NCBI RefSeq assembly: GCF_030817415.1
Contig: NZ_JAUSZI010000002.1
Location: 3,100,001-3,164,000, forward strand
Reading direction: 5' to 3'
DNA length: 64,000 bases
Source: Streptomyces umbrinus
GTDB taxonomy: Bacteria; Actinomycetota; Actinomycetes; Streptomycetales; Streptomycetaceae
Both the position numbers and the translations under genes were made by a program. Numbering within the stretch: the first letter of the stretch is position 1; every line of letters begins with the position of its first letter. This document shows positions 17,603 through 25,821 of this stretch, one piece after another. Below the pieces are notes generated by a model. That model searched no databases, was not told where the DNA came from, and saw only the letters and a list, made by a program, of their open reading frames with translations.

Positions 17603-18892
17603 TCACATGCTCACGAAGTGCTCCCGCAGCAGCGCCTCGACCGCCGACAGGTCCTGCGCGGACAGGGCGTCCAGAAGGGCAAGGTGCTGCGCCGCGTCCG
17701 CCATCAGCTCGAGGCGGGCGCGAGCGGTGGGGCTGCCGCCGAGGGGCCACTGCGCCCGCCGGTGAAGTTCGTCCGCGATACGTACGAGCTGCTCGTTGCC
17801 CGCGAGGTCGAGGATCGCCCGGTGGAAGGCGCGGTCGGCCTCGGCGTACGTCGCCCGGCAGCCGACGGCCGCCGCCCGGGCCGTCTCCTCCGCGAGCGGG
17901 CGCAGGTCCTCCCAGTCGTCGGCCGGCAGGGTGCGGGCCAGGCGCAGCATCACGGGCGCCTCTATCAGCCCGCGGATCTCGGCGAGTTCGGCCAGCTCGC
18001 GGGCGCCGCGCTCGACGACGCGGAAGCCCCGGTTCGGTACGACCTCCACGGCGCCCTCGGTGGCGAGCTGCTGCATGGCCTCGCGCACGGGCGTCGCCGA
18101 GACACCGAAGCTTTCGCCGAGCGCGGGGGCCGAGTAGACCTCTCCGGGGGCGAGTTCGCCGGCCACGAGGGCGGCCCGCAGAGCGTCGAGGATCTGGCCG
18201 CGGACGGAGGCTCGCTGAATCGCGGGACGGGGGGACGCGGACGGGGAGGGGGAACGGGAAGCGGAAGACGTACGGGCGGCGGGGACGCCTCGCGAGCCGG
18301 ATCCACTGCGTGCGCCGGATCCATCGCGTACGGCGGATCCATCACGTGCGCCGGATCCATCGCGTAGGCCGGATCCAGCACGTGCGCCGGGGCCGCCGGG
18401 CGCCGCCGGTGCGCTCGGGGCTCCGAGTCCTCCGGGTGTGCCGTGGCTTCCAGGTCCCCCGAAGCCACCAGGCGCGGCGGGGGGTCCGGAGGTCCCGTGG
18501 TGCCACGGGTCTCCGAGAGTCTCCGGTGTGGCCGGGCGGCCGGAAGCGGCCGTCGAAGGCCGGCGTGCACCGGTTCCGGGCGCGTCCGCCGAGGCCGGGA
18601 GCCCCTCGCGCGTCACCCTGGGCTGCGGAATCGGCGTCTCGCTGTGCGTGTGCTCCCCGCGAGCCGTGTCCTCGGGGGGAGCGGGAGCGCCGGCGGGAGC
18701 TGAGGCCGGGGTGCCGGGTGCGGCGGCGTCCCGGGGGGCGTCCTCGCGGAACGACCGGCCGGCCGCGCGCTCCCGGCCTTCGCCCGCCGCCCGGGACTGC
18801 TGCTGGGGAACCCGTGGCGTTCCCGCGCCGGGGGCGGTCTCCGACGGGTCTCCTGCGGAGCCGTACGCCTCGCGCGAACCGGCCTTCTCCAC
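17603..18892 (-). CDS. GntR/FadR-type regulator with long disordered N-terminus
   Basis: Transcription factor of 429 residues. The winged-helix domain (RGQILDALRAALVAGELAPG and GVSATPVREAMQQLATEGAV) starts only near residue 235; the FCD-type ligand domain follows with the metal/ligand-binding His and Asp positions (ADRAFHRAILDLAGNEQL). The first ~225 residues are proline-, glycine-, serine- and alanine-rich and include five 18-bp repeats. Ordinary family members are 210-250 residues. GTG 18892 has a strong GGAGGAGG ribosome site, so the extension is probably real. The effector is unknown. It is divergent from the ferric reductase gene. Confidence 0.85.
   Translation of the reverse strand: MEKAGSREAYGSAGDPSETAPGAGTPRVPQQQSRAAGEGRERAAGRSFREDAPRDAAAPGTPASAPAGAPAPPEDTARGEHTHSETPIPQPRVTREGLPASADAPGTGARRPSTAASGRPATPETLGDPWHHGTSGPPAAPGGFGGPGSHGTPGGLGAPSAPAAPGGPGARAGSGLRDGSGARDGSAVRDGSGARSGSGSRGVPAARTSSASRSPSPSASPRPAIQRASVRGQILDALRAALVAGELAPGEVYSAPALGESFGVSATPVREAMQQLATEGAVEVVPNRGFRVVERGARELAELAEIRGLIEAPVMLRLARTLPADDWEDLRPLAEETARAAAVGCRATYAEADRAFHRAILDLAGNEQLVRIADELHRRAQWPLGGSPTARARLELMADAAQHLALLDALSAQDLSAVEALLREHFVSM
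18297..18386 (+). repeat. Five 18-bp tandem repeats in the GntR gene
   Basis: Five units of the form CCGGATCCATCGCGTACG with small changes. On the coding strand they give hexapeptides such as GSGARD and GSAVRD. They sit in the disordered region and preserve the frame, so copy number could vary without disrupting the gene. Confidence 0.9.
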
Positions 18893-18986
18893 GGGAGCCT
18901 CCTCCAGGACGGGCAGTGGTGGTGAGTATTTCGGTCGGGGTTCGGAGCGACCCCGACAGAACAGGGTAAACCTCGATCGTATCGGG

Positions 18987-19005
18987 TAAGGTAAGCCTTA
19001 CCTGC
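18987..19005. promoter_or_regulatory. Iron box (DmdR/IdeR-type operator)
   Basis: Contains the perfect palindrome AGGTAAG-C-CTTACCT (18989-19003) and matches the DtxR-family consensus TTAGGTTAGGCTAACCTAA at 13 of 19 positions by eye. It lies 27 bases upstream of the ferric reductase start, where binding of the Fe2+-loaded repressor would block transcription. Confidence 0.8.
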
Positions 19006-19031
19006 AACCGATCACGGAACGGGGCCCCCGC

Positions 19032-19913
19032 ATGTCCGCTCCCGCCCCGGCCGAGACCTCGCCCGGCGCAGAAGTACGCCTGGTCGGCTCGGCCCTCACA
19101 GCGGCGTACACGCGGATGACCGAGGTGCTCCCGGCCCTGGGCGTCACGGAACTCGCACCGCACGAACCGGCCCCGACGGGCGACCGGTGGATCTCCGTCG
19201 CCGGACTCGCGGAGGGCGGGGCCGACCTGGACGCGTTCCTCGCGTGGGACGACGACCAGGTACTCACGGACCACGGACGGCGAGGCCGTCCGGACGTGAT
19301 CGCCGGCTTCGGCCTGCACCGTTACGCCTGGCCGGCCTGTCTGCTGATCACGGTGCCGTGGTTCCTGCTGCGCCGGGTGCCCCGCTTTCCCGTGCAGCAC
19401 GTCACGTTCCAGCGCATGCCCGGCAGCATCGCCGTACGCGTCGGTGAGTTCGCCTGTCTGCCGGACGACCCGGCGGCCGCACTGCCCGGCGCCCGCGTCG
19501 TCCCCGACGAGGAGGCCCTGCGCGCGGCGGTCCGGGCCGCCGTGGCCGAGCACCTGGAACCGGTCCTCGACGGATTCGGCCCCCGGACGCGACGCCGGGG
19601 CCGTGCCCTGTGGGGCATGGCGACGGACGAGGTCGTCGAGAGCCTCTGGTACGTCGCCGGGCTCCTGGGCGAGCAGGGGCGCGCGAGGGAGGAGCTGGAG
19701 CGGCTGTTCCCCGGCACGACCCGGCCGTACGTCGGCACGGCCGGCTTCCGCGAGGTGACCGGCTCGAACGGCGAGTGCCTGTCCACCCGTGACCGGGCGA
19801 GCTGCTGCTTCCACTACACCCTCGACGCCGAGGACACCTGCGCCAACTGCCCGCGCAACTCCGACGCGGTCCGTGTCGCGAAGCTGACGGCGGAGGCCGC
19901 CGCGGCGGGCTGA
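19032..19913 (+). CDS. FhuF-type [2Fe-2S] ferric-siderophore reductase
   Basis: A 293-residue cytoplasmic protein. Its C-terminus has the FhuF cluster motif CC-x10-C-x2-C (SCCFHYTLDAEDTCANCPR), which binds a [2Fe-2S] centre. The family reduces iron bound to imported siderophores so that it can be released. The iron box just upstream independently supports an iron-starvation role. The N-terminal three quarters match the variable siderophore-binding part of the family. No transporter or siderophore synthesis gene is adjacent. Confidence 0.88.
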   Translation: MSAPAPAETSPGAEVRLVGSALTAAYTRMTEVLPALGVTELAPHEPAPTGDRWISVAGLAEGGADLDAFLAWDDDQVLTDHGRRGRPDVIAGFGLHRYAWPACLLITVPWFLLRRVPRFPVQHVTFQRMPGSIAVRVGEFACLPDDPAAALPGARVVPDEEALRAAVRAAVAEHLEPVLDGFGPRTRRRGRALWGMATDEVVESLWYVAGLLGEQGRAREELERLFPGTTRPYVGTAGFREVTGSNGECLSTRDRASCCFHYTLDAEDTCANCPRNSDAVRVAKLTAEAAAAG

Positions 19914-20239
19914 TCCCGTGGCAACAGGCTGACTCCACGTCACGTAAGATCAACTCGCCATGGATCCGGGCACCTTGACGGCGGCCCGGCCGAACCCTTT
20001 GGTTACAGTCGATTCACAAAGTCCTCACTTGCCGCAAGAACTTTCCGTGGAACCACCCGTAAGGGTAATCTAACTCGAACTCAACTCCCGCTCCTCAAGC
20101 GGCAGTTCGAGGAGAATGCCGTCCTCGCGCATACCCTTGCACTCCCTTGGCGGCCTCTTGCCCCGAAACCCTCTGAGGACGCACGGGATTGGGCCACTAT
20201 GGCGGGCGTTACGCCCTATCCCAATGCAAGGGACCCCAG
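19914..20239. other. Non-coding region before the DUF2637 gene, with nested hairpin
   Basis: No gene recognised in 326 bp. Next to the DUF2637 start lies a nested inverted repeat: outer ATTGGG (20188-20193) with CCCAAT (20220-20225), inner GGGCG-TTA-CGCCC (20204-20216). The outer stem ends 14 bases before the ATG and could influence ribosome access. The rest shows nothing I can name. Confidence 0.45.
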
Positions 20240-21277
20240 ATGAGACTGACCGACATATCGCTGAACTGGCTGCTTCCCGGCGCCGTGCTGCTCCTGGGCC
20301 TGCTGGCGGCGGTTGCGGTGCTCGCGCGTGGCAAGCGCGCCGGGGAGAAGACCCACGCCGACGATTCGTGGGAGCGCACGGAAGAGCGCCGCAGGCGCAA
20401 GGAGGCCGTCTACGGCACCGCCTCCTATGTACTGCTCTTCTGCTGTGCAGCGGTCGCCGCCGCACTCTCCTTCCATGGCCTGGTCGGCTTCGGCGAGCAG
20501 AATCTGAACCTGTCCGGCGGCTGGCAGTACCTGGTGCCGTTCGGCCTGGACGGTGCGGCCATGTTCTGCTCCGTACTCGCGGTGCGCGAGGCCAGCCACG
20601 GTGACGCGGCGCTCGGCTCCCGGATACTCGTGTGGACGTTCGCGGCCGCCGCTGCCTGGTTCAACTGGGTGCACGCCCCCCGGGGTCTCGGCCACGCGGG
20701 CGCCCCGCACTTCTTCGCCGGCATGTCCCTGTCGGCCGCGGTCCTGTTCGACCGCGCGCTGAAGCAGACCCGCCGCGCCGCCCTGCGCGAGCAGGGCCTG
20801 GTGCCCCGGCCGCTGCCGCAGATCCGGATCGTACGGTGGCTGCGTGCCCCTCGTGAGACCTACGGCGCCTGGTCGCTGATGCTGCTGGAGAACGTGCGCA
20901 GCCTGGACGAGGCGGTCGAGGAAGTCCGTGAGGACAAGCGGGAGAAGGAGCAGAACCGCCTGCGTCGTCGCGACCAGGAGAAGCTGGACCGTGCCCGCAT
21001 CAAGGCGATCACCCGTGGCCACCGCGGAATGATCGGACGAGGCGGCGGCCGTCAGGCGGAACTCCAGCCGGCCCCGGCGGCCACCCAGGTCGCTGCGGAG
21101 CCTGCCATAGCAACGCCGGAACTACCCGCACGCGCCGCCCGGCCCTCGTTGCAGCCCGTCCGCCGAGGAACTGAGTCCTCGACGGTCGATCTCACCGCGG
21201 AGGACGACACAATGGCGCTCCCTCGTCTCGACTCCCTTGAGCGCAAGCTGAAGGACCTGGAGCAGCAGTTCGGCTGA
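20240..21277 (+). CDS. DUF2637 membrane protein
   Basis: A 345-residue protein with four or five N-terminal membrane segments (WLLPGAVLLLGLLAAVAVLA; ASYVLLFCCAAVAAALSFHG; ILVWTFAAAAAWFNWVHAPR; FFAGMSLSAAVLFDRAL), then a charged region likely to form a coiled coil (VEEVREDKREKEQNRLRRRD) and a short C-terminal helix ELKKLEQQ-like ending. The DUF2637/Spd-like family occurs widely in Streptomyces and on their plasmids; its role is not established. ATG 20240 is preceded by AAGGGA. Not obviously in an operon. Confidence 0.8.
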   Translation: MRLTDISLNWLLPGAVLLLGLLAAVAVLARGKRAGEKTHADDSWERTEERRRRKEAVYGTASYVLLFCCAAVAAALSFHGLVGFGEQNLNLSGGWQYLVPFGLDGAAMFCSVLAVREASHGDAALGSRILVWTFAAAAAWFNWVHAPRGLGHAGAPHFFAGMSLSAAVLFDRALKQTRRAALREQGLVPRPLPQIRIVRWLRAPRETYGAWSLMLLENVRSLDEAVEEVREDKREKEQNRLRRRDQEKLDRARIKAITRGHRGMIGRGGGRQAELQPAPAATQVAAEPAIATPELPARAARPSLQPVRRGTESSTVDLTAEDDTMALPRLDSLERKLKDLEQQFG

Positions 21278-21310
21278 TCCGGACCGGGGCCTCCCGAGGC
21301 CTCAACTCTG

Positions 21311-21345
21311 GACGGGGGCACGGCAGTTCATGCCGCGCCCCCGTC
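21311..21345. terminator. Bidirectional hairpin terminator
   Basis: Stem GACGGGGGCACGGCA / TGCCGCGCCCCCGTC (15 positions, one mismatch) with loop GTTCA, between the convergent DUF2637 and ATP-binding-protein genes. A near repeat GTCC(A/G)GTTTCATGTCC follows at 21343-21358 and 21366-21381. Confidence 0.82.
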
Positions 21346-21419
21346 CAGTTTCATGTCCGCGCCCGGTCCGGTTTCATGTCCCTGCCCCGTACGGTGTCAG
21401 GTCGTCGGCCCATCCGGTT

Positions 21420-21920
21420 TCACGCCACTCCCCCGTCCAGCTCGAACCACACCACCTTCCCCACGCCATGGATCCGGACGCCCCACGCGTCCGCGAGGGA
21501 CTGCACCAGGATCAGGCCTCTGCCGTGCGTACCGTCGTCGGCGTTCGGTACCCGCAGTCTCGGCCTGCGTCCCACGAAGTCCCTCACCTCCACCCGGAGT
21601 CCGCGCGGGCCGACGGTGGCTGTCAGCAGCGCGTCATGGGTGGTGTGGACGAGGGCGTTGGTGACGAGTTCGCTGGTCAGTAACTCCGCTATCTCGGATC
21701 GGCCGGGCCGCCCCCAGTGGGCGAGCAGGTCCCGCAGCGCCCTGCGGACCTGAGGCACCGCCCGGAGGTCGCAGCGCCCGAGCCTGAGCCTGAGTTGCGG
21801 AACGCCGTGCTGGTCGGTCGTTCCGTCCGCTGTGTCCCCCGCCGTCGTGGTCGTCTGTACCGTCTTCGCCGAGAAGGCCCCGGATACAACGGGACCGCCT
21901 CCTCGTGCCTGCCTCTTCAT
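21420..21920 (-). CDS. Anti-sigma-factor-like ATP-binding protein
   Basis: A 166-residue protein with a histidine-kinase-type (GHKL) ATPase domain: N-box ELLTSELVTNALVHTTHD, G1 box VEVRDFVGRRPRLR and G2 box DDGTHGRGLILVQSLADAWG. Streptomyces carries many RsbW/SpoIIAB-like proteins of this type that bind sigma factors or act as signalling switches; there is no sensor or phospho-acceptor domain. ATG 21920 was chosen; a GTG at 21935 would add five residues. No sigma factor or antagonist lies next to it. Confidence 0.85.
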   Translation of the reverse strand: MKRQARGGGPVVSGAFSAKTVQTTTTAGDTADGTTDQHGVPQLRLRLGRCDLRAVPQVRRALRDLLAHWGRPGRSEIAELLTSELVTNALVHTTHDALLTATVGPRGLRVEVRDFVGRRPRLRVPNADDGTHGRGLILVQSLADAWGVRIHGVGKVVWFELDGGVA

Positions 21921-22468
21921 GACCCCCGCCCGCACGCCGCTGTCGATTCCCCTCCTGCTCGAACACGTTCACGGAATGCATGCCCCGGCCCGGATCACGA
22001 CACTCATGTCGAATCGTCAACCACCCCTGATACGTCCGGAGATGCCCTGCTGCCGTCCGGAAAAGTCGCGCGACGGACCACCTGCCCGAGCCGCCTCCAT
22101 CCGACGGACGATGACGGGTGGAGGCCTGGACGCCCCGGGAGTGGAGGGCCGCAAGGTGAAGGGGCTGCCATACGCCGTTTCGGGTGCCCCTTCACGGGCT
22201 GACCCGCGCGATCACGCCTGATCCCGCGTCCTCACTCACGATGAGACAGGCCAGTACATCTGCCCGTCGGGCCGACGGCCGGCCCGGCCGTACCGAACCC
22301 TGTCGCGCCTACGGCCCCGGGTGCCGCGCGACCACCCACGCTCGGACCAACTACCGATACCGCGCTGCCGATCCGGTCGCAGTCAACCTGACATTCGTCA
22401 GGACCGGTCGCCCGCTTCTCTTCCTAGGGTTCGAGAGTTCACCGACTCCACGGAGGAGTAAGAAGACC
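21921..22468. other. 548-bp region without a recognised gene
   Basis: Lies between the divergent ATP-binding protein and the I36 inhibitor. I find no open frame with convincing codon use, no tRNA-like fold and no strong repeat. The last 80 bases (ending CGGAGGAGTAAGAAGACC) are the likely promoter and leader of the inhibitor gene. Confidence 0.5.
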
Positions 22469-22837
22469 ATGCGCAGACTTCTTCGCGGCGCCGCCGCGCT
22501 CGCGCTCGCGACCGCGGCCCTGACGGCGGTCGGCACGACGGAGGCCCAGGCGGCCGACGAGTGGGCCGGCTGCCCGTACGGCGCTGTGTGCGTCTACCCG
22601 CAGAACCAGAACCCCGCCGTCAGCCCGAGCCACATCTACTGGACGTACGGCACGCACAACCTCCAGAACCAGTTCGGCAATCACTGGGTCCTCAACAACC
22701 AGTACGACGGTGCGCTCGCGATGCTGTGCTACAGCAGCGGGACGGACTGCACGGCCGACATGCTCGCCGAGGGAACGGGCGTGTACGCCGACCTCACGCC
22801 GATCAACTCGATCGTCCTCAGGCCGCACCTGGACTGA
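22469..22837 (+). CDS. Secreted peptidase inhibitor family I36 protein
   Basis: A 122-residue exported protein. A Sec signal peptide (ALALATAALTAVGTTEAQAA) ends after AQAA near residue 28. The mature part begins ADEWAGCPYGAVCVYPQNQ, typical of the I36/SMPI-like beta-gamma-crystallin fold, and has four cysteines that could form two disulfides. SMPI inhibits metalloproteases; whether this member does is unknown. GGAGG stands ahead of ATG 22469. It is followed on the same strand after 92 bases by a secreted serine hydrolase. Confidence 0.78.
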   Translation: MRRLLRGAAALALATAALTAVGTTEAQAADEWAGCPYGAVCVYPQNQNPAVSPSHIYWTYGTHNLQNQFGNHWVLNNQYDGALAMLCYSSGTDCTADMLAEGTGVYADLTPINSIVLRPHLD

Positions 22838-22929
22838 CCCGGCCTTCACCGTCCGCCGCTCGAAACCCGGCCGGTGCGGTCCCCGCAGTCGTCGGGGCCG
22901 CGCCGTTCCTCCAGGGGGAGACAACCACC

Positions 22930-24126
22930 ATGCACCGCACCGCGCGCCTACGCGGAACGGCCGGACACGTGTGGAGAACACTTCTCGCGTCCGCCGCCGC
23001 ACTTCTGATCCTGGCCTCCGGCGCGGCCACACCGGCCACCGCCGCCGTCCAGGCACCCGCCGCCGCCCAGATCCCCGACGGCGTCACCGCCGGGGTCGCC
23101 GTCTTCGACCGGCAGACGGGAACCTTCACCGAACAGGTCAACGCCGGTACGCCCTTCCGGTCCGCCTCCGTCGTCAAACTGCTGCTGACCCTGGACTTCC
23201 TGTGGAACCGCGGGCCGTCCTACGTCATCCCGGCCGCCGACCGGGCCCGGCTGGAGCCCATGCTGCGCAGCAGCGACGACAACGCGGCCAACTACTACTG
23301 GTCCAACTACGGCGGTTCGGCGATCATCAACCGGATGGTCCGCGAGCTCGGCCTGACCGACACCGCCCCGCCGCCCGCCGGCTACGAGGGCTACTGGGGC
23401 TACACCGCCCTGTCGGCCCGCGACACCGTGAAGATCTACCGCTACATCCTGGACACGGCACCGGCCCCCGTGCGCGACTTCGTCATGGGCAACCTGCGCC
23501 AGTCCACGCGCTGTGCCTCGGACGACTTCGACCAGCACTTCGGCATCGCCGGGGCGTTCGACCGCCCCTGGGCCGTGAAGCAGGGCTGGGCGGGCTCCTC
23601 GTTCCCGGAAGGTACGTGCTCCTCTTCCGGCGCGGCGACGGCGAAGACAGCCACCGCCCCGAAGGCCACCGCCGCGGAGGGTCGCGCCGCGGAGGACGTG
23701 AACCTCACCCGCCCGGCGCTGCACACCACCGGCACCGTGGGCGCGGGCGACCGCACGATCGTGGCGGTCCTGACGCTCCATCCGGACGGCACGTCGTACG
23801 GCAAGGCCTACACCGACATCGGCCGGCTGACCCGCTCCCTGAACGTGCCCGGCGGGGTGCGGCCGACGGGGAAGTGGTACGGAACCTGGAGCGAGCACGT
23901 GAACGTCCGCCGGGACCCGTCCACCGCCAACCCTCCGATGACCCAACTGCCCTCCGGGGTCGAGGTGTTGGTGGGCTGCCAGAAGCAGGGCCAGACGGTC
24001 AGCGTGCCGCCCTACACCAACGACTGGTGGGCGTATCTGCCCCAGTACGGCGGCTACATCTCCAACATCTACATCAGCTCACCCGGCAACCGGCTGCCGG
24101 ACGTGCCGGACTGCGCGGGGTCGTAG
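22930..24126 (+). CDS. Secreted serine hydrolase (beta-lactamase-like) with SH3 domain
   Basis: A 398-residue exported protein. The signal peptide ends near residue 39 (ATPATAAVQA). The catalytic domain resembles class A beta-lactamase/penicillin-binding folds: S-x-x-K as SASVVK near residue 78, an SDN-like SSDDNAANYYW, and KQGWAG where KTG is normal. About 90 C-terminal residues (WYGTWSEHVNVRRDPSTANP to WWAYLPQYGGYI) look like a bacterial SH3 domain that could bind cell wall. The altered KTG motif makes true beta-lactamase activity doubtful; a role in cell-wall turnover is more likely. The gene follows the I36 inhibitor. Confidence 0.82.
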   Translation: MHRTARLRGTAGHVWRTLLASAAALLILASGAATPATAAVQAPAAAQIPDGVTAGVAVFDRQTGTFTEQVNAGTPFRSASVVKLLLTLDFLWNRGPSYVIPAADRARLEPMLRSSDDNAANYYWSNYGGSAIINRMVRELGLTDTAPPPAGYEGYWGYTALSARDTVKIYRYILDTAPAPVRDFVMGNLRQSTRCASDDFDQHFGIAGAFDRPWAVKQGWAGSSFPEGTCSSSGAATAKTATAPKATAAEGRAAEDVNLTRPALHTTGTVGAGDRTIVAVLTLHPDGTSYGKAYTDIGRLTRSLNVPGGVRPTGKWYGTWSEHVNVRRDPSTANPPMTQLPSGVEVLVGCQKQGQTVSVPPYTNDWWAYLPQYGGYISNIYISSPGNRLPDVPDCAGS

Positions 24127-24149
24127 CCGAGGCGTGAGTCAGGGATTCA

Positions 24150-24188
24150 GTGAGCCGGGACCCGGTCGCCTGCCGGGTCCCGGCTCAC
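24150..24188. terminator. Strong bidirectional hairpin terminator
   Basis: Perfect 16-bp stem GTGAGCCGGGACCCGG / CCGGGTCCCGGCTCAC around a 7-base loop, between the serine hydrolase and the convergent kinase gene. Confidence 0.9.
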
Positions 24189-24234
24189 CGTTCACAGCCG
24201 GCGGGAGAGTCACCCTCAGCAGGCGGCGAGAAGG

Positions 24235-25821
24235 TCACCGCTCGTAGTCGGCGAGATAGCGCATCACCTTGTCCACGTGCGGCCGTACGCGCTCCGGGAC
24301 ACCACGCTCCTCGATGATCGTGCGGTCGCTCGTGCGGTAGCCGGCCACGACGAGCTTGACGAGGTCCTTCTCCGGCAGCCCGGCCTCCTTGAAACGCTGG
24401 TCGAGCCAGCACACGTACAGGCTCATCGTCGAGATCGCGTCGGGCGGCGACATGTGGTCCTTGTCGCCGTCGCCGTCCCCGTCCACGGCCCAGGCCCGGA
24501 ACACCGAGGGCGTCCACATCGCGATGCCGAACTCCTCGGAGGCCGGGCGGGCCGCCTTGGCGTCGAACCCGCTCTCCGCCTTGAGCATGGCGGCGAGCAC
24601 GATGGGGGTGATCTCCTTGTCGGTACAGCGGTGTGCGGCCTTCACGATGACCGGGCGCAGTGCCTTGGGCACGTCCGAGTCCGGCGGGATCTCCCCCGCG
24701 GCCACCGCGACCGTACTGCCGGTGGCCGTGGCGGACGTGCCGGGGCCACCCTTGTCGTCGGCACCGCCGTCGTCCCGCAGCATGAGCGCACCGGTCACGG
24801 CGGCGGCGCCCGCCAGGACGGCCGCGACGACCGGCACCAGCCGCCGGCGACGGCGGGGCGCGCCGGAGAGTTCGTCGACACGGGCCTTGAGGACGTCGGC
24901 GGTGTACTGGAGACGCGTGGCGTGGTCCGGCGACAGACAGTCGGCGATCAGCCGACGTCTGCTCTCCTCGATGTCGGCGTCCAGGCGCAGTGGTGCGGTC
25001 CCGCGCGCGTAGGCCTGGGCGGCGAGGGAGCGGGCCCTGGCCGTGGCCCCCGGGAACGGGTGCAGCCCGCCCGTGAGCACCTGGTGGGCGAGGACGCCGA
25101 AGGCCCAGATGTCGGCGGTCGTCCGGACGACCGTGCCCCGCGAGTCGGTGCGCTGCGACCACCACTCGGGCGGCAGATGGTCGAGGGTGCCGAGCGGCGG
25201 CATGTGGGCGTGGGTGCCCTCCAGTTCCGCGGCGACCCCGAAGTCGGCGAGCCACACGTCGCCGTCCGCGCTCAACAGGATGTTGGCCGGTTTCAGATCG
25301 CCGTGCACCCATCCGGCGCCGTGCATGTGCGCGAGACCGGCGGCCACCGAACGCAGGACGCGATCCGCGTCGGGGACCGGCCGACCGGCCTCGGTGGCGT
25401 CGAGCACGTCCTGGAGGCTGCGCTCGGCCCGGTCCATGACCAGGGCGATCGCACCGTCCAGATCGGGATGATCGGGCGCCTCGACGGTGCACACGGCATG
25501 GGTCCGTACGAGGTTCGGGTGGTCCGCCTCCCGGCTGAACCGCACTTCGCGCTGGACGAGTTCACCGAGGGCGGCCCGCTGTCCAGGAGCCAGGGCGTCG
25601 GTGCGCAGCACCTTCACCGCGACCGGGGTGTCGTCGGCGACGGAACGGGCCTCGTGGACGGTGCCCCAGGCGCCGGATCCGATGGGCGCGCCGAGCTCCC
25701 AGCCGTCGATGCGGAAGCCGACAGGGAGGTGTGCTGAGGGGCCTGTGCGGGGGGTCAATGCGGGGCCTTCTTCGAGGGGCGGAGGCGGGTGGGAGCCTTC
25801 CGCACTGGACGACGGTGTCAC
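24235..25821 (-). CDS. Ser/Thr protein kinase with lytic-transglycosylase-like ectodomain
   Basis: A 528-residue membrane kinase. Cytoplasmic kinase motifs: glycine loop GSGAWGTVHEA near residue 50, VAVK lysine near 69, catalytic loop VHGDLKPANILL near 171 (HGD in place of HRD), LADFG near 192 and PPEWW. One membrane segment (LVPVVAAVLAGAAAVTGALM) spans about residues 324-345. The outside part resembles SLT lytic transglycosylases: the glutamate loop AAMLKAESGFDAKAA near 415, then FGIAMWTPSVFRAW and the calcium-loop-like VDGDGDGDKD. Known bacterial kinases sense peptidoglycan through PASTA domains; here a cleaving or binding domain takes that place. GTG 25821 overlaps the FHA gene's stop (GTGA); TTG 25758 is an alternative start. 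Confidence 0.85.
   Translation of the reverse strand: MTPSSSAEGSHPPPPLEEGPALTPRTGPSAHLPVGFRIDGWELGAPIGSGAWGTVHEARSVADDTPVAVKVLRTDALAPGQRAALGELVQREVRFSREADHPNLVRTHAVCTVEAPDHPDLDGAIALVMDRAERSLQDVLDATEAGRPVPDADRVLRSVAAGLAHMHGAGWVHGDLKPANILLSADGDVWLADFGVAAELEGTHAHMPPLGTLDHLPPEWWSQRTDSRGTVVRTTADIWAFGVLAHQVLTGGLHPFPGATARARSLAAQAYARGTAPLRLDADIEESRRRLIADCLSPDHATRLQYTADVLKARVDELSGAPRRRRRLVPVVAAVLAGAAAVTGALMLRDDGGADDKGGPGTSATATGSTVAVAAGEIPPDSDVPKALRPVIVKAAHRCTDKEITPIVLAAMLKAESGFDAKAARPASEEFGIAMWTPSVFRAWAVDGDGDGDKDHMSPPDAISTMSLYVCWLDQRFKEAGLPEKDLVKLVVAGYRTSDRTIIEERGVPERVRPHVDKVMRYLADYER

Noticed and set aside
18297..18386. CRISPR-like array in the 18-bp repeats
   Set aside because: Units are contiguous without spacers and stay in frame inside the GntR gene; no cas genes are present. 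The same applies to the 33-bp repeats at 55395.
22930..24126. Functional beta-lactamase resistance gene
   Set aside because: The KTG motif is replaced by KQG and an SH3 domain is attached, so a cell-wall role is more likely than antibiotic breakdown.
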